Source: Candidatus Binatia bacterium (GTDB lineage: Bacteria; Desulfobacterota; Binatia; UBA9968; JAJDTQ01). Taken from it: a DNA stretch of 64,000 bases. The translations under genes were made by a program, and so were the position numbers. Numbering within the stretch: the stretch's first letter is position 1; every line of letters starts with the position of its first letter. The DNA lies in NCBI GenBank assembly GCA_951813575.1, contig OX638375.1, forward strand, positions 2,185,042-2,249,041, in the 5' to 3' direction. The notes below the pieces were generated by a model. That model made no database searches and had not been told where the DNA came from. It saw only the letters and a program-made list of their open reading frames with translations. Below, in pieces: positions 37,015 to 46,226 of this stretch.

Positions 37015-37161
37015 GACGCCTCCAGAGTGGGTTGGTTCGAGAATGACTAATGGAAACAGCGGAAACCGCGTGTTGTCAAGGATTCCCGCGCCGCCCACCC
37101 CCCGCCTGGATTGGGCCCCGGACTTGATTCGGAGCCGGGACGGCGTTTTGCGGAACCGGGA

Positions 37162-38409
37162 TCACGTCCGCACCTTGCGCAGGCTCGGCAAGAACAACAC
37201 TACCACCGCGGCCAATACCAGCACGATGCCGCCCATGGCTACCACGGTATGGGGAGCGCCGACAAAGTGGGCGCTGATCCCCGCCAGCATCGCGCCCGCG
37301 GGCGTGATGCCGCGGTCCAGCATGTAGATGCTCATGACCCGGCCCCGCAGCCTGTCCGGGACGGTCATGTGCAGGAGCATGTTCGAGACCGACATGAACA
37401 TGACCTGGAATCCGCCAACGACCATCAAGGTCAGCAGCGACAGCGTCAGGGTGCGCATCAGAGCGAACAGGATGAGGAAGGCCCCCTGGAACACCAGACC
37501 CGCGATCATGAGGAACCCGGGGCGGTTCACGCGGCCGGCGAAATGCGCGACGCACAACATGGCCACCATGGCGCCGAGGCCCGGCGCCGCCATCATCAAA
37601 CCGAGGCCCTCGGGCCCCACCTGCAGCACATCCTTCTGGAAGACGGGCAGAAGGGCCTGGTACGGCATGGCGAACAGCCGGGGGATCATGGCCGTGGTCA
37701 TGACCGCGAATGCCACGGGATCCGACCAGACGTAGCGGATTCCCTCGCGCAGGTTGCTGAGCACCGAAGTGCGGGCGGCCTCCCGGGCCTGCTCCGGGAC
37801 CCTCATGCGGTAGACCATCCACAGGACGAAGAGGTAGGTGGCGCTTTGGACGTAGAAGTTGCCCGCCAGCTGGCTGGAGAAGTTTCCATACAGTGCGAAG
37901 AAGGCAATGAGCCCCCCGCCCACGCTGGGGCCGATGATCTTGGTGAAGTTGAAGGCCGCGGAATTCAGCGCCACGGCGTTCATCAGCTCCGCCCGCGGCA
38001 CGATGTCGGGAATGAGCGCCTGCCGCACCGGCTCGCTGAAGGACCACACCGTGCCGGTCGCCAGCGTGAAGGCGAACAGGTGCCAGACCTCCAGCCACTC
38101 CAGGTGCGCCACCAGGGCCATTCCCAGGGCTGTCACCAGCACCCACCACTGGGTGATGATCATCATCCTGCGCCGGTCCGAACGGTCCGCGGCCACTCCG
38201 GCCAGCGGGCTGAAGATGAGGAAGGGCACGAAGCGCAGGCCGTTGATCGCGCCCAGCAGGATGGACGAGCGGGTCATCTCGTAGCAGGCCCAGCCCACGG
38301 TCAACTGCTGGAGCCAGTGTCCGCCGCTCAGGAAACAGGTGCCGGCCCACAGGTACCGGAAATCCCGGTTGCGCAGGGACGAGAAGGTGCTTTGGGAGCC
38401 GGTAGCCAT
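37162..38409 (-). CDS. MFS transporter (EntS/TetV-like drug or siderophore exporter group)
   Basis: A 415-aa major-facilitator protein with about 12 hydrophobic segments. Typical parts: FRYLWAGTCFLSGGHWLQQLTVGW at the start, the loop motif LAGVAADRSDRRRMMI between helices 2 and 3, and GLGAMVAMLCVAHFAGRVNR in the second half. It begins 7 bp after the modC stop, so it may be read with modABC. Cargo is unknown. Confidence 0.8.
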   Translation of the reverse strand: MATGSQSTFSSLRNRDFRYLWAGTCFLSGGHWLQQLTVGWACYEMTRSSILLGAINGLRFVPFLIFSPLAGVAADRSDRRRMMIITQWWVLVTALGMALVAHLEWLEVWHLFAFTLATGTVWSFSEPVRQALIPDIVPRAELMNAVALNSAAFNFTKIIGPSVGGGLIAFFALYGNFSSQLAGNFYVQSATYLFVLWMVYRMRVPEQAREAARTSVLSNLREGIRYVWSDPVAFAVMTTAMIPRLFAMPYQALLPVFQKDVLQVGPEGLGLMMAAPGLGAMVAMLCVAHFAGRVNRPGFLMIAGLVFQGAFLILFALMRTLTLSLLTLMVVGGFQVMFMSVSNMLLHMTVPDRLRGRVMSIYMLDRGITPAGAMLAGISAHFVGAPHTVVAMGGIVLVLAAVVVLFLPSLRKVRT

Positions 38410-38416
38410 GTCCCCC

Positions 38417-39538
38417 TTACGCGTCCCGGTCGGGCCCGGCCATGGCGGCCACCAGGCTCAGTTGACGCCGGTCCAGTGTGGCGCTCTTGATGAGCGCATA
38501 GATTTCACGTCCCGGCGCCAGCGCCAGTTCCCGGACGGCCTGCCGCGTCACCAGGGCGGTCAAGGGTGCGTCCCCGATGCGCATCCTGAGCTCCGCAAGC
38601 GGCCCGGCGTCATCATCGGGACCGATCTCCACCAAGGTCCCCTTGAGGACGTTGCGCAGGCTCAGTCCCCGCGGCGGCTCCGTGGCCACGCTGACGTCCC
38701 GGGCCCGGATCCACACCCGGACCGCCACCCCGGCGGGAATATCCACCAGCGGCACCCGCAGCTCGCCGCCGCGGAAATCCAGGTGCGTGAGCCCCGCTTC
38801 GGAATCGTGACGGGAAACCCGCGTCGCCAGCATGGTCCCGATCTCGGTCTCGTCTCCCGGCGACCACTGCTCCAGGTCGCTCAGGATCTCGTCGGCCCCT
38901 CCCGACCTCGTGACCCGGCCTCCGGACACCAGCACCAGGTTGCGCGCCAGGCGCGACACCTCGTCGAGGGAATGGCTCACGTAGAGGACCGGAATCCCGG
39001 TCTCGTCCAGACGCTCGATGTAGGGCAGGATCTCGTTCTTCATGAGCACGTCGAGAGAGGCCAGCGGCTCGTCCATCAAGAGCGCCCGAGGGTTGCTCAA
39101 GAGCGCCCGCCCCACGGCCACGCGCTGTTTCTCGCCGCCTGAAAGGGAGCGCGGACGGCGTTTCAGCAGCGCCCCCAGGTCCAGCAGCGCCACCACCTGC
39201 TCCAGTCCGAGGCGGCGCTCCGCCGCCGGAGCGAAGCGCCAGCCGTAGAGCAGGTTCGAGCGGACGGTCAGATGGGGGAACAGGCGCCCTTCCTGGAATA
39301 CGTAGCCGATGCGCCGCTTCCAGGGCGGCAGGTCGATGCCCGCGCCGCTGTCGAACAGGACGTGGCCGCCCACCTCGATGCGGCCCTCGTCCGGCTTCAG
39401 CAGCCCGCTCACCATGTTCACGATGGAGGTCTTGCCCGCGCCGGAACGGCCGAAGAGTGCCGTGACCCCCTTGTCGCTGCTGAACCGGGCTTCGATGCCG
39501 AAGTCCCCGAGCCGCCGTTTGACGTCAACCTCGAGCAT
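38417..39538 (-). CDS. modC: Molybdate ABC transporter ATP-binding protein
   Basis: A 373-aa ATPase with the C-terminal TOBE (oxyanion-sensing) extension typical of ModC. Walker A FGRSGAGKTS, signature LSGGEKQRVAVGRALL, Walker B ALLMDEPLASLD, H-loop YVSHSLDEV; the C-terminal part (VAVRVWIRARDVSVATEPPRGLSLRNVLKGTL) is the molybdate-binding module. Order modA-modB-modC; starts 9 bp after modB. Supplies Mo for enzymes such as the molybdopterin subunit at 11.8-14.0 kb. Confidence 0.92.
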   Translation of the reverse strand: MLEVDVKRRLGDFGIEARFSSDKGVTALFGRSGAGKTSIVNMVSGLLKPDEGRIEVGGHVLFDSGAGIDLPPWKRRIGYVFQEGRLFPHLTVRSNLLYGWRFAPAAERRLGLEQVVALLDLGALLKRRPRSLSGGEKQRVAVGRALLSNPRALLMDEPLASLDVLMKNEILPYIERLDETGIPVLYVSHSLDEVSRLARNLVLVSGGRVTRSGGADEILSDLEQWSPGDETEIGTMLATRVSRHDSEAGLTHLDFRGGELRVPLVDIPAGVAVRVWIRARDVSVATEPPRGLSLRNVLKGTLVEIGPDDDAGPLAELRMRIGDAPLTALVTRQAVRELALAPGREIYALIKSATLDRRQLSLVAAMAGPDRDA

Positions 39539-39547
39539 GTCCTCGCC

Positions 39548-40246
39548 CTACCCCTGCGTCCTCCGGGCAACGTAGCGGCCCAGCATCTCCGACGCCACCA
39601 GCGCCACCACGGTGACCACGATGATGATGACGGTAAGGCGCATGGCCCCCGGCTCGCGCCCGGGCACCTGCAGCGCGGAATGAACCGCCAGGGACAGGGT
39701 CTGGGTCTCGCCGGGGATGTTGGACACGAAGGTGATGGTGGCGCCGAACTCCCCGAGGCTCCGGGTGAAGCCCAGGATCGCTCCCACCACCATGCCCGGA
39801 AGGCACAAGGGCAGCGTGACCGTGAGCCAGGTCCACAGCCGGTTGGCGCCGAGGGTGGCGGCGGCGGACTCGAGGCGCCGGTCGATGGCCTCCAGGGAAA
39901 GCCGGATGGGGCGCACCATCAACGGAAACGCCACCACCGCCGCGGCCACCACGGCCCCGGTCCACCGGAACGCCAACACCACGCCGAAGGTCTGCTCGAG
40001 CCACGCCCCCACCAGGCCCCGCCGCCCCAACAGCAGCAACAGCAGATATCCGGTGACCACCGGCGGCAGCACCAGCGGCATGTGCAGGAGAGCGTTCAGC
40101 ACCTCCTTGCCCCAGAAGCGGTAGCGCGCCAGCACGAAGGCGGCCAGCACCGCCGCCGGGAGGCTGGCGAGCGTGCTCCAAGCCGCGATCCGGACACTCA
40201 GGCCCAGGGCCTCGATCTCCTCCGGGCTCAAGGGCCACAGAGACAT
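39548..40246 (-). CDS. modB: Molybdate ABC transporter permease
   Basis: A 232-aa inner-membrane permease: MPLVLPPVVTGYLLLLLLGRR and the EAA loop LESAAATLGANRLWTWLTVTLPLCLPGMVVG are typical ModB motifs. ATG at 40246 shares one base with the modA stop (TGATG). A much longer in-frame reading to 40984 overlaps modA in another frame and is rejected. Confidence 0.92.
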   Translation of the reverse strand: MSLWPLSPEEIEALGLSVRIAAWSTLASLPAAVLAAFVLARYRFWGKEVLNALLHMPLVLPPVVTGYLLLLLLGRRGLVGAWLEQTFGVVLAFRWTGAVVAAAVVAFPLMVRPIRLSLEAIDRRLESAAATLGANRLWTWLTVTLPLCLPGMVVGAILGFTRSLGEFGATITFVSNIPGETQTLSLAVHSALQVPGREPGAMRLTVIIIVVTVVALVASEMLGRYVARRTQG

Positions 40247-40938
40247 CAGCGTCCGGCCCCCCGGACCGCGAAGCCGTGGGCCTCGAAGACCGACCGGGCC
40301 GCGGGCGACCACAGGTAGTTCAGGAACGTCTCCGCCTGGGGATGTGTGCTGGCGGCGGGGACCGCCACCGTGTAGTGGATGGGCGGATGATATTCCTCGG
40401 GGAAGACCCCCACCACCGCGACGTTGGGGTCCGCCTTGGCGTCCGTGACATAGACGATGCCGTACGGCGCCTCCCCCCGGGCCACCAGCGCCAGCGCGTG
40501 GCGCACCGTGGGGGTACCGGCCACCCGATCCGCCACCGCCCGCCAGACGCCCAGGGTCTCGAGCGCCGCCCTGGCGTACTGCCCGGCGGGGACGTGGCTC
40601 GGGTCTCCCATGACCAGCCGGCCGCGGCCGAGAAGCTCCGCCAGGGGAAAGCCGCGGTGGATGGGTACGGGCGCGCCTTGTCCGGCGGGGGCCACGAGCG
40701 CCAAGCGGTTGCCGAGCAGATTGCCGAGGGTGCCCGGCCGCAGCCAGCGGCCGGCGCCCAGCCGGTCCGTCCATTTCGGGCTCGCCGACACGTAGACGTC
40801 CGCGGCCGCGCCGCGCTCGATCTGCCGCGCCAACGTGGAGCTGGCGGCGAAGGAAACCGTCACCCGCGACCCGCCCGCCTGTTCGAACCGCCGTCCGACG
40901 GTGTCCATGGCGCCCTGCAGGCTGGCGGCGGCGAACAC
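40246..40938 (-). CDS. modA: Molybdate-binding protein ModA, apparent 5' frameshift
   Basis: Periplasmic molybdate receptor; VFAAASLQGAMDTVGRRF, VSFAASSTLARQIERGAAADVYVSAS and YGIVYVTDAKADPNV are ModA hallmarks. The open frame begins exactly at the first strand, so the signal peptide is missing. Upstream, in the same frame but with no start codon, is RRKRGCILAGLLLLWASWAG, a convincing leader. A GTG at 41051 behind GAGGAG starts in a different frame; one extra G near 41041-41044 would join it to the leader. A one-base deletion (real or assembly error) is likely. Confidence 0.85.
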   Translation of the reverse strand: MFAAASLQGAMDTVGRRFEQAGGSRVTVSFAASSTLARQIERGAAADVYVSASPKWTDRLGAGRWLRPGTLGNLLGNRLALVAPAGQGAPVPIHRGFPLAELLGRGRLVMGDPSHVPAGQYARAALETLGVWRAVADRVAGTPTVRHALALVARGEAPYGIVYVTDAKADPNVAVVGVFPEEYHPPIHYTVAVPAASTHPQAETFLNYLWSPAARSVFEAHGFAVRGAGR

Positions 40939-41172
40939 GAGCAGCCGTTCGGCCGCCGCGGCGGGGCCGGCCCACGACGCCCACAGCAGCAGGAGTCCGG
41001 CGAGGATGCAGCCGCGTTTGCGGCGCGGACGGTCTTGAAACCCGCCCTCACGTCTCCTCGCCGACGCTACGGACAGTATCCTGCGGTCGATCGGAGTCTC
41101 CTTGCGGTGTTGGGGCGGGGTTCAAACCGGCCGCCCTTGTCGCGCACCGCCTTACGCTGCGCCGGGGAACGA

Positions 41173-41206
41173 TTCCATTTTTACTTGGCATTTTGTCGTC
41201 TATAAT
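41173..41206 (+). promoter_or_regulatory. Candidate promoter for the amidase gene
   Basis: The region between modA and the amidase (40939-41307) has no gene beyond the presumed modA leader. A perfect -10 box TATAAT lies at 41201-41206 in a short AT-rich patch, about 100 bp before the amidase ATG. The best -35 candidates (TTTTAC at 41179-41184; TTGGCA at 41185-41190, spacer too short) are poor. Confidence 0.4.
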
Positions 41207-41307
41207 ACCACACGGCGGGTGCCCGCTCCGGAAAGAGCGCCGGCACGGATCCGGCGCGCCGGACCCGGCCAGGTACACACACGGCCCCGAGCCGCCGAAA
41301 GGAGCCC

Positions 41308-42666
41308 ATGGCTGGACGGAAAGTTCCCTACGATCCCGCGACCGCGGACCTCTTGTGCTACGCAGCCGCGGTTCCCGCCTTCCTCGAAGGCAACGACACA
41401 CCCCGCGCCTATCTGGAGCGGTGCCTGGAAACCATCGAGGCGCTCGAGCCGGAGGTCAAGGCGTTCGTCCGCATGAACGTGGACGGCGCCCGCAAGGCGG
41501 CCGACGCCGCCTGTACGCGATACAAGGCCGGGCAACCCCTGTCGGTGGTGGACGGCATGCCCTTGGCCATCAAGGACGTCCACGAGACCGAGGACATGCC
41601 CATGGAAGTGGGCAGCCCGGCGCTCAAGGACCACCACACCGGCTGGGACGGCGCCGCGGTCCACTGCCTGCGCAAGGGCGGCGCGCTGATCCTGGGCAAG
41701 ACCGTGACCACCGAGTTCGCCTTTGCAGCCCCCGGACCCACCCGCAACCCGTGGGACGTGTCGCGGACCCCCGGGGGTTCTTCCAGCGGCAGCGCCGCCG
41801 CGGTGGCGGCCCGCATGGTGCCGGCGGCCACCGGCACGCAGGTGCGCGGCTCGGTGCTGCGGCCGGCGGCCTACTGCGGCACCTTTGCCATCAAGGCCTC
41901 CTACGGCGCCCTCAATTCGCTGGGAGGATTCCCGTCGGCGCCGAGCCTGGCTCATTTGGGGATTCTCGCCGGGACCTTGCAGGACACCTGGGCCACGGCC
42001 TACTACGTCTCCCACACTGCCGGCGGCGACCCCGGGCATCCGAGCCTGGGGGGCGAGCCCTCGCTACCGCCGGCGGAGAAGCCCCGCCGGGTGGTCCGGC
42101 TCGAGACCGCCGGATGGGACGTCACCGAGGACGGCACCCGGGCGGTCTTCGAGGGGTACGTCGAGAGACTTCGGTCCGAGGGTATCGAGGTGGCCGGCCG
42201 GGCCGACGACCCGGACGTGGAGGCGCTGGAGCACAAGCTCAGAGAGCTGCCCGCGGTGATCCTGCTGATGCTCACCTATGAAGGGCGCTACCCGCTGGCG
42301 GTCTACGCCGACCGCTGTCCCGAGCTGCTGAGCGAGCGGGTGCTGGAGCGGGTGGAGGCGGGCCGCGGCCTCACGCCCGACGACTATGCCGGAGCGCTGG
42401 ACTGGTGCCGGGACTTCCGCCGCCAGTGGGAGGCCATGGCGGGCCGCGCCGACGCGTTCATCACCCTGAACTCCGTCGATGCCGCGCCCGTGGGCATGCC
42501 GGTGGGAAACTCCATCTACGGCGAGTTGTCGTCGGTCGTCGGCGTTCCCACCCTGAACCTGCCGCTGCTGGTGCTCGACGAAATGCCGCTGGGCGTTCAG
42601 TTGCTCGGCTACTATCGCAAGGACTGGGAACTCGTGGGCATCGGACGCTGGCTGGCGGAGCACTGA
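41308..42666 (+). CDS. Amidase-signature family hydrolase
   Basis: A 452-aa Ser-Ser-Lys amidase. Catalytic lysine in MPLAIKDVHETEDM; cis-serine in the glycine/serine stretch GGSSSGSAAAVAARMVPAATG; nucleophile region TQVRGSVLRPAAYCGTFAIKASYG. The residue before the nucleophile GS is Arg where most family members have Gly (TGGSIR), an oddity that may alter the pocket. ATG at 41308 with GAAAGGAG upstream. Divergent from modABC. Substrate unknown. Confidence 0.85.
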   Translation: MAGRKVPYDPATADLLCYAAAVPAFLEGNDTPRAYLERCLETIEALEPEVKAFVRMNVDGARKAADAACTRYKAGQPLSVVDGMPLAIKDVHETEDMPMEVGSPALKDHHTGWDGAAVHCLRKGGALILGKTVTTEFAFAAPGPTRNPWDVSRTPGGSSSGSAAAVAARMVPAATGTQVRGSVLRPAAYCGTFAIKASYGALNSLGGFPSAPSLAHLGILAGTLQDTWATAYYVSHTAGGDPGHPSLGGEPSLPPAEKPRRVVRLETAGWDVTEDGTRAVFEGYVERLRSEGIEVAGRADDPDVEALEHKLRELPAVILLMLTYEGRYPLAVYADRCPELLSERVLERVEAGRGLTPDDYAGALDWCRDFRRQWEAMAGRADAFITLNSVDAAPVGMPVGNSIYGELSSVVGVPTLNLPLLVLDEMPLGVQLLGYYRKDWELVGIGRWLAEH

Positions 42667-42716
42667 ACCCCGGCATCCAGCTTTCAAGACGCGCTTCGCA
42701 GCCATACGGTCTTTAC

Positions 42717-44417
42717 GTGAAAGTTCTCGTCAGCCTGCTCGTCTCCTTCATGGAGCACCCCGAAACCCGGCGCAACCTGGGCGTGCTGTTCAAGTTCGTC
42801 GGCATCCTGCTGGGCATCATCGTCGTCTACACCGTCATCTTCCACTTCATCATGGTCAGCGTGGAGGGGAGGGACCACTCCTGGGTCACGGGGCTCTACT
42901 GGACCCTGACGGTGATGAGCACGCTGGGGTTCGGGGACATCGTCTTCGACAGCGACCTCGGCAAGATCTTCAGCATTGTCGTCCTCGTGTCGGGCATCAT
43001 CCTGCTGCTCATCCTGCTGCCCTTCACCCTGATCCGCTCGTTCTACGGACCGTGGCTGGAAGCACAGATACGCGGCCGCGCCCCACGTCGGGTGCCGGAA
43101 GACATGGCCGCCCACGTGGTCATCTGCAGCTACGACGCGCTGGCGATCGGTCTGGCGGAGCGGCTGGCGCTGTACGACATCCCCTACTGTTTCGTCGAGC
43201 CCGATCCCGCCGAGGCCGCCCGCAAGCACCGCGAGGGCCTCTCGGTCATCACCGGCGACGTGGACAGCCGGGAGACCTACGTCAATCTGCGGGCCGCCAA
43301 CGCGCGCCTGATCCTCGCCAACCACGGGGACGCGGTGAACACCAACATCACCATCACCGCCCGGGACGTGGCCCCGGGCGTCCCCATCGTCGCCACCGCC
43401 GAGGCCGAGGACTCCATCGACGTGCTGGAGCTGAGCGGCTGCACCCACGTGCTGCCCCTGCACCAGCAACTGGCGGAACGTCTCGCCAACCGCGTCAACG
43501 CGGGCCATGCCGAAGTGCACGTCATCGGCGGCATCCGGAACCTGTGCATCGCCGAGTTCGCCGTCCACAATACGCCGTTCGCCGGCCGCACCATCCGCGA
43601 GACCCAGATCCGGGAAGCCACGGGAGTGGAGATCGTCAGCGTGTGGGAACGCGGAAAGCTGCTGCCGGCCCGGCCCGACACCTACCTCTCCAATTCCAGC
43701 CTGCTGGTGGTGGCGGGCACGGAGCAGCAGATCCTGGAGCTCAACCTGCTGCTGGTGATCTACGACATCAACTACAACCCGGTGCTGGTCATCGGCGGCG
43801 GCAAGGTGGGCCGCGCCACCGCCAGGGCTCTGAGACGCAAGGACGTGGCGGTGCACCTCATCGAGCGCAATGAAGCCCTGCGGCCGCGCATCGGTGACAT
43901 CCCCACAGAACTCTTCCTGGGTGACGCGGCGGACCGGGACCTGATCATGGAGGCGGGTCTGAGCAACACTCCGGCGGTGGTGCTGTCCGGCAGCGACGAC
44001 GCCATGAACATCTATCTGGCGGTCTTCTGCCGCCGCCTCAACCCCGAGGTCCTCATCCTGAGCCGCCTCACCCACCCCCGGAACCTCGAGGCCATCTACC
44101 GGGCCGGCGCCGACTTCGCCTTGAGCTACACCTCCCAGGGCGTCGAGGACATCTTCGCCCAGCTCCATGCCCGCGAGTTGCTGGTCATCGGCGAGGGCGT
44201 CGAGCTCTTCGTGGTACCCGCCCCGTCCTCCCTCGTGGGCCGCGAACTCGGCGGCTGCGCCGTCTCCGAGCGCACCGGCCTCACCGTCGTCGGCGTCCAA
44301 CAGAACGGCGTTGTCGTCACCAACCCCTCATCCACCACGTCGCTCCACGAGGGCAGCGAGCTGATCATGCTCGGCAACACCGCGCAGCGGCAGGCGTTCG
44401 CAAGGGACTTCGGGTGA
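42717..44417 (+). CDS. Two-TM potassium channel with two RCK (TrkA-N/TrkA-C) modules
   Basis: A membrane protein of about 566 aa. Two membrane helices (VGILLGIIVVYTVIFHFIMV; IFSIVVLVSGIILLLILLPF) flank the pore filter TVMSTLGFGDIVF. The cytoplasmic part has two nucleotide-binding RCK domains (HVVICSYDALAIGLAERL; PVLVIGGGKVGRATARAL), each with a regulatory C-lobe (TIRETQIREATGVEIVSVW; ELGGCAVSERTGLTVVGV). GTG at 42717 is used; ATG 42750 is also possible. A ligand-gated K+ channel. The TGA stop coincides with the start of an IS3-like remnant. Confidence 0.87.
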   Translation: MKVLVSLLVSFMEHPETRRNLGVLFKFVGILLGIIVVYTVIFHFIMVSVEGRDHSWVTGLYWTLTVMSTLGFGDIVFDSDLGKIFSIVVLVSGIILLLILLPFTLIRSFYGPWLEAQIRGRAPRRVPEDMAAHVVICSYDALAIGLAERLALYDIPYCFVEPDPAEAARKHREGLSVITGDVDSRETYVNLRAANARLILANHGDAVNTNITITARDVAPGVPIVATAEAEDSIDVLELSGCTHVLPLHQQLAERLANRVNAGHAEVHVIGGIRNLCIAEFAVHNTPFAGRTIRETQIREATGVEIVSVWERGKLLPARPDTYLSNSSLLVVAGTEQQILELNLLLVIYDINYNPVLVIGGGKVGRATARALRRKDVAVHLIERNEALRPRIGDIPTELFLGDAADRDLIMEAGLSNTPAVVLSGSDDAMNIYLAVFCRRLNPEVLILSRLTHPRNLEAIYRAGADFALSYTSQGVEDIFAQLHARELLVIGEGVELFVVPAPSSLVGRELGGCAVSERTGLTVVGVQQNGVVVTNPSSTTSLHEGSELIMLGNTAQRQAFARDFG

Positions 44418-44540
44418 GGTGGTCCCGGAGAATCGGACAGGTTGCCAAGGTGTATTCCACCGAGAAAGAGAGAAGGATGCTCAATGAGCACGAGGCGACG
44501 GTTCAGCGGGGAGTTCAAGGCCAAGGTGGCATTGGGGAGT
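44415..44540 (+). pseudogene. IS3-family orfA fragment and left end
   Basis: MSTRRRFSGEFKAKVALG (from ATG 44484) is the standard N-terminus of IS3-family OrfA helix-turn-helix proteins; only about 18 codons remain before sequence switches to an unrelated repeat. The preceding 70 bp (TGAGGTGGTCCCGGAGAAT...) look like the IS left end and leader. If so, the TGA stop of the channel gene could be supplied by the IS. Confidence 0.7.
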
Positions 44541-44562
44541 CGCCATCGAGCAGCCCCATCAC

Positions 44563-44640
44563 GTCTGCTCGTCATCGCGCCTTGCCGACAACGAAAATCC
44601 TGCGCATCTTATGGTGCGAACTAACCGGACAGGACACTAT
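44563..44640 (-). repeat. Remnant of the MITE-like family, third terminal type
   Basis: About 50 bp (44563-44612) match, in reverse orientation, the interior of the elements at 47663, 50392 and 54849 (for example CTCGTCATCGCGCCTTGCCG). The end differs: CGAACTAACCGGACAGGACACTA rather than the CACGTAA-type ends. Only the right half is left, fused to the IS3 remnant. The rest of 44641-44764 shows nothing I can name. Confidence 0.7.
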
Positions 44641-44764
44641 GTCGCGCACCTACGGTGCTAACTGACTGATACAACGTTGCCTTTTCCTCCTGATTCGGCC
44701 GCTGGAGGCGCAATCGATCCCCGATTTCGCCCCGGCTGCAACACAGAGCGCAGGAGGATCACAA

Positions 44765-45242
44765 ATTGCGACGTCATACAGGCAGCACCAGGGACGGCGA
44801 GTCTGGAAGATCGTCGGCGATGCCGGTTCCATCGGCACGGACGAGGCCCGCGGCCGGGCGAAGACACCGATGGCCGCGATCCGGGAAGGCAGCGACGCGC
44901 AGGCCGCAACGCCGCCCGACATCGCCTTCGAGACGGCCGGCGACGAAGTCTTCCGGCGCTATGCCCGAAACTGGAAGCCGTCCACGCTCAACGTGAACCA
45001 AGGCTACTACCGCAACCAGATTCTGCCTTGGTTCAAGGGGCACCCGATTGCCGCCATCACCGTGAATGACGTTCGGCGCTGGTTCGCGTCCCTTCACGAG
45101 ACGCCGGCGGCGGCCGACCGTGCGGACCCACGACCTCAGGCACAGGTACGCCAGCCACGTCCCGCCGCCGGTCGTCTCTCGTTTGCACACCATGTCCCTT
45201 ACGACAAAGGCGTCTATCAAAATCCGGCGCCCACCTCAGTAG
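44765..45242 (+). pseudogene. Tyrosine-recombinase (phage-type integrase) pseudogene
   Basis: The N-terminal arm (RVWKIVGDAGSIGTDEARGRAK) and the core-binding domain (FETAGDEVFRRYARNWKPSTLN, ILPWFKGHPIAAITVNDVRRWFASLH) are in one frame to about 45120. A shift into another frame then gives VRTHDLRHRYASHVPPP, the catalytic HxLRHxxA box. Roughly 150 residues between the two parts are deleted, so the protein is dead. It marks an old integrative element; no attachment site or tRNA gene is seen beside it. Confidence 0.75.
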
Positions 45243-46162
45243 GCACCGTCCGCCACGGCTTTCAGCAGGGCCGACAGCCTTGTTTCTAAAGCCGCCTTTC
45301 GTTTTTCGCCGCTGGATTTCCGCTCAAGGCTCCCCGCCAGTCTCATACGATTTCTTTCCACGAGTCGCTCCCTGGATCGTTCGTGCTCCTCCTTGGCCGC
45401 GGCATGAAGCTTCAGGCGCTTGAGATCGAGGCTCGCATCGGCGAATTCGAGTCGCTCGATCTCGGCCCGTAGTGAGGCTGCCTTACCGTCGCCTGCCTTC
45501 GTTTTCCGCAGCTTCCGGATCCGGCTTTGCACCGCCTCAATGTCTCGTACGATTTGCGCCCTCTCGCGGGCGATATTTCGATCTATCTTGGACAGTTTTT
45601 TGGCGAGTTCGGCTTCCGGCGTCCACGCCCGCGCCTGCTCGATGGCTTGCTCGGCCCCGGCGATTTCCGCACTGGCGGCAGCGATGCTCCGTTCAACGTC
45701 ACGGATGTCCCTGCCGCGGTCGAACGCCTTCAGAAAGGCGCTCTCAAGGCGTTCGGGGCAAACGCCTCGATAGCTCTTGCCTCCACGGCCGAGCTTGAGT
45801 CCGTTGGAGCGGGTGCAGTATTGCAGTAAGCCCTTTTCGCGACCGCGGTTGTAGGCCGCTTGGTCCGGAGCGACATTGACTCTGCGGCAAGCCTTGTCAT
45901 GGTCCTTTATGCGTTCGGCGCCGAGACCCGCCGCGCCGTCGGCATAACCGATTTCGACCCAATTGCCAGCCTTGCACTCGGCTTCGGTAAGGCTGTAGCT
46001 GCAGCCACTTCCGGCGAGTGCAACTGCAAGCACGGCGGCCGACGCAAACCGGCCAATCCGGATGTCGGACAGCCGAGCGTCAGTCCGAATCCCGGGCCGA
46101 AACGGCAGCTTCGCTCCGAAGATCGCGTACCTACCCTTAGTCCGGCAAGCACTGTCGCTCAT
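45236..46162 (-). CDS. DUF2799 lipoprotein with coiled-coil extension
   Basis: A 308-aa lipoprotein: hydrophobic leader ASAAVLAVALAGSGC with lipobox cysteine, then the DUF2799 domain (LTEAECKAGNWVEIGYADGAAG, YNRGREKGLLQYCTRSNGLKLG, YRGVCP) and a long charged heptad-type region (about residues 160-300, rich in Glu/Arg/Lys/Ala) that should form coiled coil. Many DUF2799 proteins lack such a tail. The basic N-terminal 35 residues suggest the true start may be later. Function unknown. Confidence 0.7.
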   Translation of the reverse strand: MSDSACRTKGRYAIFGAKLPFRPGIRTDARLSDIRIGRFASAAVLAVALAGSGCSYSLTEAECKAGNWVEIGYADGAAGLGAERIKDHDKACRRVNVAPDQAAYNRGREKGLLQYCTRSNGLKLGRGGKSYRGVCPERLESAFLKAFDRGRDIRDVERSIAAASAEIAGAEQAIEQARAWTPEAELAKKLSKIDRNIARERAQIVRDIEAVQSRIRKLRKTKAGDGKAASLRAEIERLEFADASLDLKRLKLHAAAKEEHERSRERLVERNRMRLAGSLERKSSGEKRKAALETRLSALLKAVADGAY

Positions 46163-46226
46163 ATAGCTTCCTCCTGGCGATTACTTCTTCGCAAGTATGA
46201 ATTATCTTCCATAACTCAAGCCGTGT

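Noticed and set aside
39548..40984. 478-codon frame covering modB and antisense-frame modA
   Set aside because: Only the last 232 codons are modB; the upstream part is modA read in the wrong frame.
41185..41206. TTGGCA plus TATAAT as a full promoter
   Set aside because: The spacer is only 10 bp; only the -10 box is worth noting.
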